Shown here in pieces: positions 43,981 to 52,511 of a stretch of DNA of 64,000 bases. The translations under genes were made by a program, and so were the position numbers. The stretch covers positions 1-64,000 of the forward strand of contig CAZMZJ010000008.1 in the NCBI GenBank assembly GCA_964570825.1, in the 5' to 3' direction. Source of the DNA: UMGS1002 sp964570825 (GTDB lineage: Bacteria > Bacillota > Clostridia > Oscillospirales > CAG-272). Positions within the stretch are counted from its first letter, which is position 1; every line of letters begins with the position of its first letter. The notes beneath the pieces were generated by a model. It saw only the letters and a program-made list of their open reading frames with translations, ran no database searches and had not been told where the DNA came from.

Positions 43981-44759
43981 ATTGAACAGCCTTTCATGCC
44001 TATTGTTGAAATTTGTGATGCGGCAAATCTGTTAAGAGTATCCGGAAAGCCGCGGCTTTTTTTGCCGCAGGCTGCGATGGTGCATGCCGCGAGGACTTCA
44101 AGCGAATCGATATATGTTTCGGGAAGGTGATATGTCTTTTTTATTAGCGAAAGCTCGGTGCATCCGAGAATCAGCCTTTCGCTGCCCATAGCGAGCAGGC
44201 TTTCCGAAACGGCATGGAATGACGTCATATCTGGTTCGTTTCCGCGTTTGACCGCGCCATATATTATGTCTGTAAGCAGAGCTTGTTCCTTCGGAGCGCA
44301 TTGTATGCAGCCGACTCCTTCCGTAAGACATACGGTTCGGTATGCCCCCGCCCTCGCCGTGCCTTCTGTGGACATGATTCCGATGCTGCCAGCGCCGATA
44401 TATTTTGCGTATCTTACGGTCAGTTCAATAATATTCAGCAGAGGGACGGGAGATGCGTCTTTTAACGAATTGTAAAAATAGTGAGCCGTGTTGCATGGCA
44501 TTGCGATAAGATCTGCGCCTGCGTCAGCCAGACGGCGAGCCTCCTCAACCATGACCGGAAGCGGATTCAAGCATGATGCGCCGGTTATAAAAGCCGTTCT
44601 GTCCGGGGTTGTCGCCCGGCTGCTGAGTATTATATCTATATGATCCTGATCGCAATTTGCGGCGGTATGTGTGGTTATTAGTTCATAGAAATAAACGCTG
44701 GACATGGGGCCGAGGCCACCAAGTATCCCAAGCACAGGGGTCGAATTGCTGGCTTTCAC
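43977..44759 (-). CDS. Aspartate/glutamate racemase family protein
   Basis: PLP-independent racemase of the two-cysteine type. The catalytic cysteines are visible in MPCNTAHYFY (about residue 88) and ILGCTELSL (about 200), and the N-terminus is VLGILGGLGPMSS as in aspartate racemases. 260 residues, slightly longer than average. It lies between a small ATP-grasp-like stub and the divergent MurE and overlaps the latter by 4 bp, which suggests it provides a D-amino acid for a cell-wall or related peptide. Substrate (Asp versus Glu) is uncertain. Confidence 0.85.
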   Translation of the reverse strand: MKASNSTPVLGILGGLGPMSSVYFYELITTHTAANCDQDHIDIILSSRATTPDRTAFITGASCLNPLPVMVEEARRLADAGADLIAMPCNTAHYFYNSLKDASPVPLLNIIELTVRYAKYIGAGSIGIMSTEGTARAGAYRTVCLTEGVGCIQCAPKEQALLTDIIYGAVKRGNEPDMTSFHAVSESLLAMGSERLILGCTELSLIKKTYHLPETYIDSLEVLAACTIAACGKKSRGFPDTLNRFAASQISTIGMKGCSI

Positions 44760-44764
44760 CTTGA

Positions 44765-45148
44765 TTACCTTCTTTTTTGCTGCAGAGTCGGGAGCGCGTC
44801 CCGTAAAATTTTGAGAGAAATAATAATAAACGACGTTTCAAGAGTATCTTTGAATTCTGTGACAAACTGTTCATATATTGCAGTGCAGGGAATAAGCAGC
44901 GTGGTCTGCCGGATATGAATATCGTCGTTGAAATCGAGCAAAGTATGCAGCAAATAAAATTTGTTTTCCGGATATTTTAGCTTGGCATACTTAAATCTAA
45001 TAATTCCGGGTATTGCTGATACACGTTTTTCTGCATAAACAAACGGCTCTATTTCATAATCTTTATTCAGAGCGTGAATAAGCTCGGAAATTCCCGGGCC
45101 GGCGCCGAAAAGAAGGATATACGGCTTTTGCTCAAGGAGGTTTTCCAT
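44765..45148 (-). CDS. Short protein resembling the N-terminal domain of ATP-grasp carboxylate-amine ligases (possible truncation)
   Basis: A 127-residue product beginning MENLLEQKPYILLFGAGPG. The pattern of YILLFGAGPGISELIHAL followed by TTLLIPCTAIYEQFVTEFKD resembles the nucleotide-fold domain that precedes the ATP-grasp domain in D-aspartate ligase-like enzymes, which are usually about 400 residues. The ATP-grasp part is absent: a stop follows QQKRR, 5 bp before the racemase ATG. The ATG at 45148 is chosen because the promoter -10 lies at 45199-45204, so a frame start at 45196 would fall at the transcription start. It could be a deletion remnant or a free-standing subunit; the resemblance is by eye only. 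Confidence 0.5.
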   Translation of the reverse strand: MENLLEQKPYILLFGAGPGISELIHALNKDYEIEPFVYAEKRVSAIPGIIRFKYAKLKYPENKFYLLHTLLDFNDDIHIRQTTLLIPCTAIYEQFVTEFKDTLETSFIIISLKILRDALPTLQQKRR

Positions 45149-45198
45149 ACAGGTGTCATCCTTTCCCTTTGCACTTTCCTGGTTGATATTTAACATAC

Positions 45199-45227
45199 AT
45201 TATACCATACTGAACCGATAAAATAAA
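45199..45227 (-). promoter_or_regulatory. Promoter of the racemase-murE unit
   Basis: On the minus strand TATAAT (45204-45199) preceded by TGG (extended -10) and a weak TTTATT -35 (45227-45222) 17 bp away. Transcription would start near 45192. Confidence 0.6.
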
Positions 45228-45267
45228 TAGAATTTTCGCCTCTGAAAGCTTTTTTATATGAATTGAC

Positions 45268-45296
45268 TTGAAATAGACGGAATTATTATATATAAT
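45268..45296 (+). promoter_or_regulatory. Promoter of the GNAT acetyltransferase gene
   Basis: TTGAAA (45268-45273) and TATAAT (45291-45296) with a 17-bp spacer. It is divergent from the racemase-murE promoter, with about 40 bp between the two -35 elements. Confidence 0.7.
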
Positions 45297-45338
45297 TAGC
45301 AAGAGAGAATTGCGGAGCGAGAGGTTTATATTGTCACT

Positions 45339-45911
45339 ATGAAAAGGGAATCTGTTTACAGGATTTTTTCCAATATCCCGGAACTTAAAACTGAGCGTCT
45401 CGTGCTTCGGAAAATGCTTGTTAAAGATGCCGACGATATGTTTGAGTATGCAAGACGCGCCGATGTTACAAAATATCTTACATGGAGTCCGCATCCAAGC
45501 CGCGCCTATACAAAGGAGTATCTTGAATATATCGCGACAAGATACGCCGCAGGCGAATTTTATGACTGGGCGGTGACTGACGCACGAACCGGCAAAATGA
45601 TAGGAACATGCGGGTTCACGAAATTTGATTTTATGTCAAACAGCGCAGAGGTCGGATATGTGTTAAATCCGGTTTTCTGGGGTCACGGATACGCCTGCGA
45701 AGCGCTTGAAGCGGTGCTTAATTTCGGCTTCTGCAACCTTAAGCTAAACCGGATTGAAGCAAGGTATATGGAAGGCAACATCGCATCAAGAAGAGTTATG
45801 GAAAAATCAGGGATGAAATATGAGGGAATGTTCCGCCAGTCTCTTTTGATACACGGCGAATACCGTAATGTCTGCGTGTGCTCGATACTTAACTGCGAGT
45901 ACATCAGATAG
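45339..45911 (+). CDS. RimJ/RimL-type GNAT N-acetyltransferase
   Basis: Acetyl-CoA-dependent N-acetyltransferase of 190 residues. The N-terminal LKTERLVLRKMLVKDADDMF and the acetyl-CoA site GYVLNPVFWGHGYACEALE are typical of the RimJ/RimL class, which modifies protein N-termini or small amines. The C-terminal GNIASRRVMEKSGMKYEG is also standard. The ATG has no strong ribosome site (GAGAGG is 17 nt away). It stands alone between two promoters. Substrate unknown. Confidence 0.82.
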   Translation: MKRESVYRIFSNIPELKTERLVLRKMLVKDADDMFEYARRADVTKYLTWSPHPSRAYTKEYLEYIATRYAAGEFYDWAVTDARTGKMIGTCGFTKFDFMSNSAEVGYVLNPVFWGHGYACEALEAVLNFGFCNLKLNRIEARYMEGNIASRRVMEKSGMKYEGMFRQSLLIHGEYRNVCVCSILNCEYIR

Positions 45912-45987
45912 AAAGATAGAATAAAATATGATTTTTCATATATGCAGGAATGTGGCGTCAGAATTGCAATATTATATAAAATATATG

Positions 45988-46015
45988 TTGACAATATCAC
46001 ATAAAATGGTATAAT
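45988..46015 (+). promoter_or_regulatory. Promoter of the RpiR-cmk-ispH unit
   Basis: TTGACA (45988-45993) and TATAAT (46010-46015), 16-bp spacer. Transcription would start about 35 nt before the rpiR-type gene. Confidence 0.8.
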
Positions 46016-46054
46016 CAGATATGAAATATCAGCGTTTTACGATGTGAGGGATAA

Positions 46055-46918
46055 ATGATACATGATATTTTAAATTCAATGGAAACAAAAATGACTGACT
46101 TTTCAAAGGGTCAGCGCGCCATTGCAAGGTATATAATTGAGAATTATGAAAAAGCGGCGTATATGACCGCTGCAAAACTCGGAAGCCTTACAGGGGTGTC
46201 GGAATCGACTGTCGTCAGATTTGCTCTTGAGCTGGGTTATGAGGGATATCCTGAAATGCAGCGCGCCTTGCAGGAACTCACACGAACAAAACTCGACTCG
46301 GTGCAGCGGATGGAAGTCACAAACACTCTGATCGGTAATTCCGACATACTTGACAAGGTGCTTGTTTCTGATATGGATAAGATCCGCCATACTCTTGAGC
46401 AGATTGACAAGAAGGCTTTCTATAACGCAATTGACAAAATCGTTTCGGCAAAAAATATATATATTATAGGCGTAAGATCATCATCATATCTTGCAGGATT
46501 CATGAATTACAGTTTCAGAATGATTTTCGACAATGTACGCCTAATCCAGACAACCTCGGCAAGCGAGATGTTCGAGCAGATAATACAGATTGGCGAGGGA
46601 GACGTTATGATTGCCGTAAGCTTCCCGCGGTATTCAAAACGGAGCATCAACGCCGTTGCCTTTGCGCGCACGCGGGGAGCTGATGTCGTGGCGATAACGG
46701 ACAGCGCGCAGTCTCCGATAGCAGCACACGCTAACCAGCTGCTCACCGCTTGCTCTGACATGGCATCATTTGTCGACTCTCTTGTGGCGCCGCTGAGTAT
46801 AATAAACGCAATAATAGTCGCGCTTTCAAGGAAGAAAAAAGAAGAGCTTACCGTGCGGTTGCGCGAACTTGAAAAAATTTGGGACGAATACGATGTATAC
46901 GATAAAAACAACACCTGA
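46055..46918 (+). CDS. RpiR/MurR family transcriptional regulator
   Basis: A 287-residue regulator with an N-terminal helix-turn-helix (MTAAKLGSLTGVSESTVVRFAL, positions about 38-59) and a C-terminal SIS sugar-phosphate-binding domain (IYIIGVRSSSYLAGF, and VMIAVSFPRYSKRS). Such proteins usually sense phosphosugars such as MurNAc-6-P. The downstream gene starts within its last codons, so it is coupled to a housekeeping set (YhiN-like oxidoreductase, cmk, plsC, ispH-rpsA) rather than to a sugar operon, which is unusual. Confidence 0.88.
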   Translation: MIHDILNSMETKMTDFSKGQRAIARYIIENYEKAAYMTAAKLGSLTGVSESTVVRFALELGYEGYPEMQRALQELTRTKLDSVQRMEVTNTLIGNSDILDKVLVSDMDKIRHTLEQIDKKAFYNAIDKIVSAKNIYIIGVRSSSYLAGFMNYSFRMIFDNVRLIQTTSASEMFEQIIQIGEGDVMIAVSFPRYSKRSINAVAFARTRGADVVAITDSAQSPIAAHANQLLTACSDMASFVDSLVAPLSIINAIIVALSRKKKEELTVRLRELEKIWDEYDVYDKNNT

Positions 46919-48203
46919 TTCCAAAAAAGCAGCATCGTTTGAGCCCGGTGAAATGCCAGATTCGGAAGAAAAAAAGTCAGTTGCGGTTATCGGAGGCGGT
47001 GCCGCTGGAATGAGAGCTGCCGCTGCGGCGGCAAAATGCGGTGCGAGGGTTACACTTTTTGAAAAAAACAAAATACTCGGGAAGAAGCTGCGGATCACGG
47101 GCAAAGGAAGATGCAATGTGACGAATGACTGCCAGTTGAACGAGTTCATGGCAAACATTCCGGCTAACTCCCGTTTTTTATGGTCTGCGCTCAGCCGTTT
47201 CTCGCCTGAAAAAACGAAAGAGCTGTTTGAAGGGCTTGGTGTTCCGCTTAAAACCGAACGTGGTAAAAGAGTCTTCCCGGTTTCCGACCTTGCGGGAGAT
47301 ATTGCCGGAGCGATGATAAAGGACTGCCGGGCGTCGGGAGTCGACATTGTTCATGAAAAGGTGCTGGCGGTTGATATAGCTGACGGCCGTGTTAACGGTG
47401 TTATCACAGAAACTGGGAAGTACGGTTTTGATTCTGTGATTGTCTGTACGGGAGGTTTGTCTTATCCTGGAACAGGCTCTGACGGCGATGGATATAAATT
47501 TGCTAAAGCAGCCGGACACCATGTTACTGATCTTGAGCCATCGCTTGTTCCAATCGTATGCGACGGAAACATCTGCGCTGAAATGCAGGGACTGTCGCTC
47601 AAGAATGTATCTTTGGCTATTTTACGCTGCGACAGCGGAAAAATTGTCTTCGAGGATTTCGGAGAGATGCTTTTTACGCACTTTGGATTATCAGGTCCGA
47701 TGATACTCAGTGCGTCGGCGCATATACCTGATATAAAACCCGGAGCTTATGAAGCCAGAATCGACCTGAAACCGGCGCTTGACGAGGCAAAGCTCGACAC
47801 GCGAGTGCTGTCTGATTTTCAGAAATATGCGAACCGCGATTTTCAAAACGCGCTTGACGACCTGCTGCCTCAAAAGATGATTCCTGTGGTTGTAAAGCTT
47901 TCTGGCATTGACCCGTATAAAAAAGTCAACTCAGTAACGCGTGAGGAGCGCAGACAGCTGGTCGGGCTTCTCAAGTGCTTTAAAATAAAGCTGTGTGGAT
48001 TCAGACCTATCGATGAGGCGATAATTACACGCGGCGGAGTGGATGTTAAGGAAATAAATCCCAAGACGATGGAATCCAAGCTGGTTTCGGGCCTTTATTT
48101 TGCCGGTGAGGTGCTTGATGTTGACGGTTATACCGGCGGCTTCAATCTGCAGATTGCATTTTCGACCGGGACGCTCGCGGGAGAGAGCGCAGCAGGAGCA
48201 TAA
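46893..48203 (+). CDS. NAD(P)/FAD-dependent oxidoreductase (HI0933/YhiN family)
   Basis: Flavoprotein of about 436 residues with the dinucleotide-binding motif VIGGGAAGMRAAAAAA and the family signature KLRITGKGRCNVTND. The C-terminal AGEVLDVDGYTGGFNLQIAF is the second FAD contact. The physiological reaction is unknown. Start choice: ATG at 46893 inside the end of the rpiR-type gene; ATG at 46953 is also possible because the nucleotide fold begins only at about residue 32. In clostridia this gene commonly precedes cmk, as here. Confidence 0.85.
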   Translation: MYTIKTTPDSKKAASFEPGEMPDSEEKKSVAVIGGGAAGMRAAAAAAKCGARVTLFEKNKILGKKLRITGKGRCNVTNDCQLNEFMANIPANSRFLWSALSRFSPEKTKELFEGLGVPLKTERGKRVFPVSDLAGDIAGAMIKDCRASGVDIVHEKVLAVDIADGRVNGVITETGKYGFDSVIVCTGGLSYPGTGSDGDGYKFAKAAGHHVTDLEPSLVPIVCDGNICAEMQGLSLKNVSLAILRCDSGKIVFEDFGEMLFTHFGLSGPMILSASAHIPDIKPGAYEARIDLKPALDEAKLDTRVLSDFQKYANRDFQNALDDLLPQKMIPVVVKLSGIDPYKKVNSVTREERRQLVGLLKCFKIKLCGFRPIDEAIITRGGVDVKEINPKTMESKLVSGLYFAGEVLDVDGYTGGFNLQIAFSTGTLAGESAAGA

Positions 48204-48270
48204 TAATATATAAATATAAACGGTATTTCGGCGTTATGAATGTCACAATACAATAATATTTGAGGTATTT

Positions 48271-48942
48271 ATGATAAAAATTGCAATTGACGGACCCAGC
48301 GGAGCGGGAAAAAGCACACTTGCGAAATCGCTTGCAAAAAAACTGGGCATAATATATGTCGACACCGGAGCGCTTTACCGGACGGTCGGATATTATGTTA
48401 AGGAAAAAGGAATTGACCCGAAGGATGCTGAAAAAGTTGAGGCTTTGCTTCCGGAAATAAAAATCGAGCTGAAATACGAGAACGGCGTTCAAAGTGTTTA
48501 TCTCAACGGAGAGGATCTCGGAGATAGAATACGCCGCCCGGAAATCTCAATGTACGCGTCGGCGGTGTCAGCAATTCCCGCGGTGCGTGCATTCCTGCTT
48601 GAAACGCAGAAAGATGTAGCAAGAAAAAACAGCGTGATAATGGACGGGCGGGATATCGGGACCGTGATTATGCCGGACGCCGACGTGAAAATATTCCTTG
48701 TCGCATCCGACGAGGACAGAGCACGCAGAAGATTTGAAGAGCTTCGCGAAAAGGGGCAGGATGTCAGCTATGACAAGGTGCTGAAGGAAATGCGCGAGAG
48801 GGATGCGAACGACAGAAAACGCGAAATCGCGCCTGCTGTTCCGGCCGCCGACGCCGTGCTGCTCGACAACTCCGGCTACACAAGCGAAATGTCGCTTGAA
48901 GCCGCGCTTAATATTATAAACAGCAGGCTGGGTATAAAATGA
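48271..48942 (+). CDS. cmk: Cytidylate kinase
   Basis: Phosphorylates CMP and dCMP. P-loop GPSGAGKSTLAKSLA near the N-terminus, VDTGALYRTVGYY for the NMP site, and MDGRDIGTVIMPDADVKIFL. 223 residues, normal. Its stop overlaps the plsC start by 4 bp (ATGA), so the two are translationally coupled. Confidence 0.97.
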   Translation: MIKIAIDGPSGAGKSTLAKSLAKKLGIIYVDTGALYRTVGYYVKEKGIDPKDAEKVEALLPEIKIELKYENGVQSVYLNGEDLGDRIRRPEISMYASAVSAIPAVRAFLLETQKDVARKNSVIMDGRDIGTVIMPDADVKIFLVASDEDRARRRFEELREKGQDVSYDKVLKEMRERDANDRKREIAPAVPAADAVLLDNSGYTSEMSLEAALNIINSRLGIK

Positions 48943-49589
48943 AAGGAACATATGCGTTTTTTCACAAGCTGCTGGCAGCTTTTTTTCGGTTTATATTCAG
49001 GATAAAGGTTTGCGGCCGCGAATATGAACCCAAAACTGACGGCGGCGCATATCTTATCTGTGCAAACCATATGTCGGGATGGGATGTGATATGGCTTGCG
49101 GCAGCTCTCAAATACAAGCAGATTCATTTCATGGCAAAATCGGAGCTGTTCAAAATTCCGCTTCTTGGGTGGCTTATCCGCTCGCTCGGCGCTTATCCGG
49201 TTAACCGGGGTGCCGCTGATATTTCAAGCATACGGACGACCATGTCGATGCTTGAGAATGGCGAGTGCGTTTGCATATTTCCGCAGGGACACAGATATCG
49301 GGGAATCAATCCGCTTGACACGGAAGTTAAAAGCGGAGCGGGTATGATAGCATACCGCTCAGGAGTCGATGTACTTCCGGTATATATAAAAGCTAAAAAT
49401 TTCCGTTCCTCGGTATTTGCCGGGAAAACTGTAATAATCGGTAAGCCTATTCCGAATTCAATCATAAATAAGTTGCATGACGAAGGCGCAGAATACGGCA
49501 GGATATCCCGGTTTATCTTTAACGAGATCTGTGCGCTCGGCGGACTGATAAAAAAAGAGTATGGCGGAGAAGCACATGAACATGAATAA
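48939..49589 (+). CDS. plsC: 1-acyl-sn-glycerol-3-phosphate acyltransferase
   Basis: Membrane-associated enzyme that makes phosphatidic acid. The catalytic H-x4-D motif is NHMSGWD, and the phosphate-binding motif is FPQGHRYR. An N-terminal hydrophobic region precedes them. 216 residues. Overlaps both neighbours: cmk by 4 bp, and the ispH-rpsA start region by 14 bp. Confidence 0.93.
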   Translation: MKGTYAFFHKLLAAFFRFIFRIKVCGREYEPKTDGGAYLICANHMSGWDVIWLAAALKYKQIHFMAKSELFKIPLLGWLIRSLGAYPVNRGAADISSIRTTMSMLENGECVCIFPQGHRYRGINPLDTEVKSGAGMIAYRSGVDVLPVYIKAKNFRSSVFAGKTVIIGKPIPNSIINKLHDEGAEYGRISRFIFNEICALGGLIKKEYGGEAHEHE

Positions 49590-51627
49590 TATTACAATAG
49601 CAGTAAGTTCGGGCTTCTGCTTCGGCGTCAGAAGAGCAGCGGACAGTATCGAAAAAAAACTTCGCGAATCTGCCCCGGGCGAGAGGATATGCACGCTTGG
49701 GAAACTGATTCATAACGACGCCTATAATTCATATCTTGCATCACGTGGAGTTAGGATAGTTGGCAATACAGATATTGTTGCGCTCGCGTCATCGGCGACG
49801 GAAGGCTCGCCGGTGACGCTGTTTGTGCGCGCGCACGGCATAACGAAGGAAACCGGGCAATTGCTTGCCGATGCTGCCGCGGGAAATTCAAATTTCAAAT
49901 ATGTAGACTGCACCTGCCCGTATGTGAAAAAAATACACTCGATAGCTTCGGAGAACTCCGGAGAAGGGAAATGTTTTATCCTTATGGGGGACTCCGGGCA
50001 TCCGGAAGTAATAGGGATTCTGAGCTTTGCTAAGGGAGAGAAATATGTTTTTTCCTCGGCGGATGAGCTTGAAAAAGCTGCTGAGGAAGGGTTGTTAGGC
50101 GATTTGCACAAAAAAAGCACTGTTATTGCGGCTCAAACCACCTTCGATTTGTCGGAGTGGAAAAAAAGTCAGAAAATATTGAAAAAGCTATATACAAATC
50201 CTATTATTTTTGATACAATATGTGGTGTTACTGAAAAACGCCAGACAGAAGCAAAAAGTCTTTCGGAACAATGCGGACTCATGATAGTTATAGGAGGACG
50301 CGATAGCTCGAACACCAAAAAACTATATGACATCTGCAAAAAAAACTGCCCCGCTGCCTATCTGGTGGCAGACGACGCAGAGCTCCGTGCGATTCTGCCG
50401 GAGATAAAATCGTTAGTTTCCCGTAAAAGAACGGGGATTGTCGCGGGTGCATCAACGCCTGCCGGCATAATACAGGAGGTATACAAAACAATGAGCGAAA
50501 TTACTGAGATCAAAGCTGAAAACTTTGAGGAAATGCTCGAATCATCACTGAAAACTTTAAATACAGGAGACACCGTTACCGGTATCGTTACATCGGTAAC
50601 TGACGCGGAGCTTCAGCTTGACCTCGGCGCAAAAGTTACCGGCGTCATCACCGCCGACCAGGCAACGGATGACCCCTCTGAAAAGCTGACGGCGATATTT
50701 AAGGTTGGAGACAAAGTTGACGCATTTGTCATCAAGGTGAGCGACATCGACGGGGTAGCCACGCTTTCGAAAAAGCGCATCGATTCTGATAAAAACTGGC
50801 AGAAAGTCGCTGCCGCAAAGGACACAGAGGAGGTTCTTGAGGGCAAGGTCGTTTCCGTCAACAAGGGCGGCGTTGAAGTAAGCGTTAATTCAAACCGCGT
50901 TTTTGTTCCTGCTTCGCAGACCGGAATTCCGAAGGGCGAGGATATGTCAAAGCTGGTCGGCGAGACCGTACGCATACGTATTATCGAGGTAAAAGAACAG
51001 GGTAAGCGGGCTATAGGCTCCATAAGAATGGTTATCCGCGATGAAAAACGCGCACGTGAAGCTGCTTTCTGGGACACGCTTGCGGTCGGACAGCAGTTCA
51101 CAGGTAAAGTCAAGAGTCTAACCAGCTACGGTGCGTTTGTGGATCTTGGCGGAGTTGACGGCATGGTACATACCACCGAGCTGTCATGGAAGCACATCAA
51201 GTCCCCCGCAGAGGTGGTTTCGGTAGGCGACGAGCTTACAGTGTTCGTCAAGAGCTTTGACCCTGAGAAAAAGCGCATATCTCTCGGCTATAAGACCGAA
51301 GAGACCGAGCCGTGGCGCATATTCACAAGCAAATATGCTGTCGGTGACGTTGTAAACGTCAAGATAGTAAGTATGATGCCATTCGGAGCATTTGCGGAAA
51401 TAATCGACGGCGTCGACGGGCTTATTCACATCTCGCAGATATCGACCAAGCGCATTGCAAAACCGCAGGATGTTCTGAACATCGGCGACATGGTTGATGC
51501 CAAGATAGTCGGGATCGATGATGAAAAGAAGAAAGTCAGCCTTTCAATTCGCGCGCTGCTTGAGGAGGCTCCGGCCGAAACCGCAGAAGAAACCTGCTCC
51601 TGCGAACAGTGCCAACAGCAGCAATAA
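49576..51627 (+). CDS. ispH-rpsA: IspH (HMBPP reductase) fused to S1-domain ribosomal protein
   Basis: Fusion of two functions. Residues about 1-290 are IspH, the last enzyme of the MEP isoprenoid pathway, with cluster cysteines in SGFCFGVRRA, DCTCPYVKK and TICGVTEKR and substrate histidines in KLIHND and RAHGITKE. Residues about 320-670 hold four S1 RNA-binding repeats, the last two the most typical (GFVDLGGVDG-like and GAFAEIIDGVDGLIHISQI), followed by a Cys/Gln-rich end CSCEQCQQQQ. About 683 residues. Starts at 49561 or 49582 are also possible; 49576 has GGCGGAG upstream. The fusion is known in Clostridia, where S1 is otherwise missing. Confidence 0.93.
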   Translation: MNMNNITIAVSSGFCFGVRRAADSIEKKLRESAPGERICTLGKLIHNDAYNSYLASRGVRIVGNTDIVALASSATEGSPVTLFVRAHGITKETGQLLADAAAGNSNFKYVDCTCPYVKKIHSIASENSGEGKCFILMGDSGHPEVIGILSFAKGEKYVFSSADELEKAAEEGLLGDLHKKSTVIAAQTTFDLSEWKKSQKILKKLYTNPIIFDTICGVTEKRQTEAKSLSEQCGLMIVIGGRDSSNTKKLYDICKKNCPAAYLVADDAELRAILPEIKSLVSRKRTGIVAGASTPAGIIQEVYKTMSEITEIKAENFEEMLESSLKTLNTGDTVTGIVTSVTDAELQLDLGAKVTGVITADQATDDPSEKLTAIFKVGDKVDAFVIKVSDIDGVATLSKKRIDSDKNWQKVAAAKDTEEVLEGKVVSVNKGGVEVSVNSNRVFVPASQTGIPKGEDMSKLVGETVRIRIIEVKEQGKRAIGSIRMVIRDEKRAREAAFWDTLAVGQQFTGKVKSLTSYGAFVDLGGVDGMVHTTELSWKHIKSPAEVVSVGDELTVFVKSFDPEKKRISLGYKTEETEPWRIFTSKYAVGDVVNVKIVSMMPFGAFAEIIDGVDGLIHISQISTKRIAKPQDVLNIGDMVDAKIVGIDDEKKKVSLSIRALLEEAPAETAEETCSCEQCQQQQ

Positions 51628-51641
51628 AATGTTTTCAAAAA

Positions 51642-51680
51642 CAGGAACGTCCGCATTCGGCGGAAGTTCCTGTTTTTATT
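51642..51680 (+). terminator. Terminator after ispH-rpsA
   Basis: CAGGAAC (51642-51648) pairs with GTTCCTG (51666-51672), and TCCGC with GCGGA inside, followed by T-rich sequence to 51680. Confidence 0.88.
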
Positions 51681-51725
51681 TTAATATATATCGATTTACA
51701 AATTCCGCTTTTTATCGGGCGGATA

Positions 51726-51754
51726 TTGTAAAAATGTTGCCTGTGATGTATAAT
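51726..51754 (+). promoter_or_regulatory. Promoter of the DUF436 gene
   Basis: TTGTAA (51726-51731) and TATAAT (51749-51754), 17-bp spacer. Confidence 0.65.
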
Positions 51755-51802
51755 TTACTATTGTAAATATGTATCATGTCATATGGAAGGATGGTCGTGA
51801 AA

Positions 51803-52345
51803 ATGGATTTTGATGTGATAAAGAAGCAGGCATCCGACGCCGTTGCCGAACTGCTTTCATGCGCAGGTCTTAAGCCCGGCGATATTTTTGTCGTCGGCTG
51901 CTCGTCGTCGGAAATAATGGGTGGAAAAATCGGAAAAGAATCATCTCTTGAGGCTGCCGAGGCAGCATTTGCCGGAATATACCCGGTTTTGTGCGAGCAT
52001 GGGATTTATCTTGCCGCCCAATGCTGCGAGCATTTGAACAGGGCTCTGATAATTGAAAGGGAATGCGCCGAGAAGTACGGTTATGAGATTGTATCTGTTG
52101 TCCCGCAGCCGAAAGCGGGAGGATCGTTTGCAACGACTGCGTATGCCAATTTCAAAAATCCCGTGGCTGTTGAGCATATAAAAGCCAATGCCGGAATGGA
52201 TATCGGTGATACTATTATTGGAATGCACCTGCGCGATGTGGCGGTTCCGGTAAGACTTAATATTCATCGGATAGGCGAGGCCAATCTTGTCTGCGCGAGA
52301 ACAAGGCCGAAATATATCGGCGGCGAGAGGGCAAAGTATAATTAA
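51803..52345 (+). CDS. TIGR01440/DUF436 (YwlG-like) family protein
   Basis: Conserved 180-residue protein of unknown function, recognised by FVVGCSSSEIMGGKIGK and LAAQCCEHLNRALIIERE, and the C-terminal HLRDVAVPVRLNIHRIGEA. It is often found near ribose-5-phosphate isomerase B genes in Bacillus; none is present here. The start is uncertain: ATG 51803 lies behind AAGGATGG, while GTG 51797 and ATG 51776 are in frame. It has its own promoter and follows a terminator. Confidence 0.85.
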   Translation: MDFDVIKKQASDAVAELLSCAGLKPGDIFVVGCSSSEIMGGKIGKESSLEAAEAAFAGIYPVLCEHGIYLAAQCCEHLNRALIIERECAEKYGYEIVSVVPQPKAGGSFATTAYANFKNPVAVEHIKANAGMDIGDTIIGMHLRDVAVPVRLNIHRIGEANLVCARTRPKYIGGERAKYN

Positions 52346-52511
52346 ATATTGTTTGGTTATGACAAATACTAATATGCCGGGATGCTCTGAATGTCTTAAC
52401 ATAATGAATATTTGCAGGCACAAGTATAAGTATAATGGTTTTTGGAAGATTTATAACTTTTTTTGAGAAGTAAGCCAATGTCTTTAAATTTTAGAAAGGT
52501 AATAAAACAAC

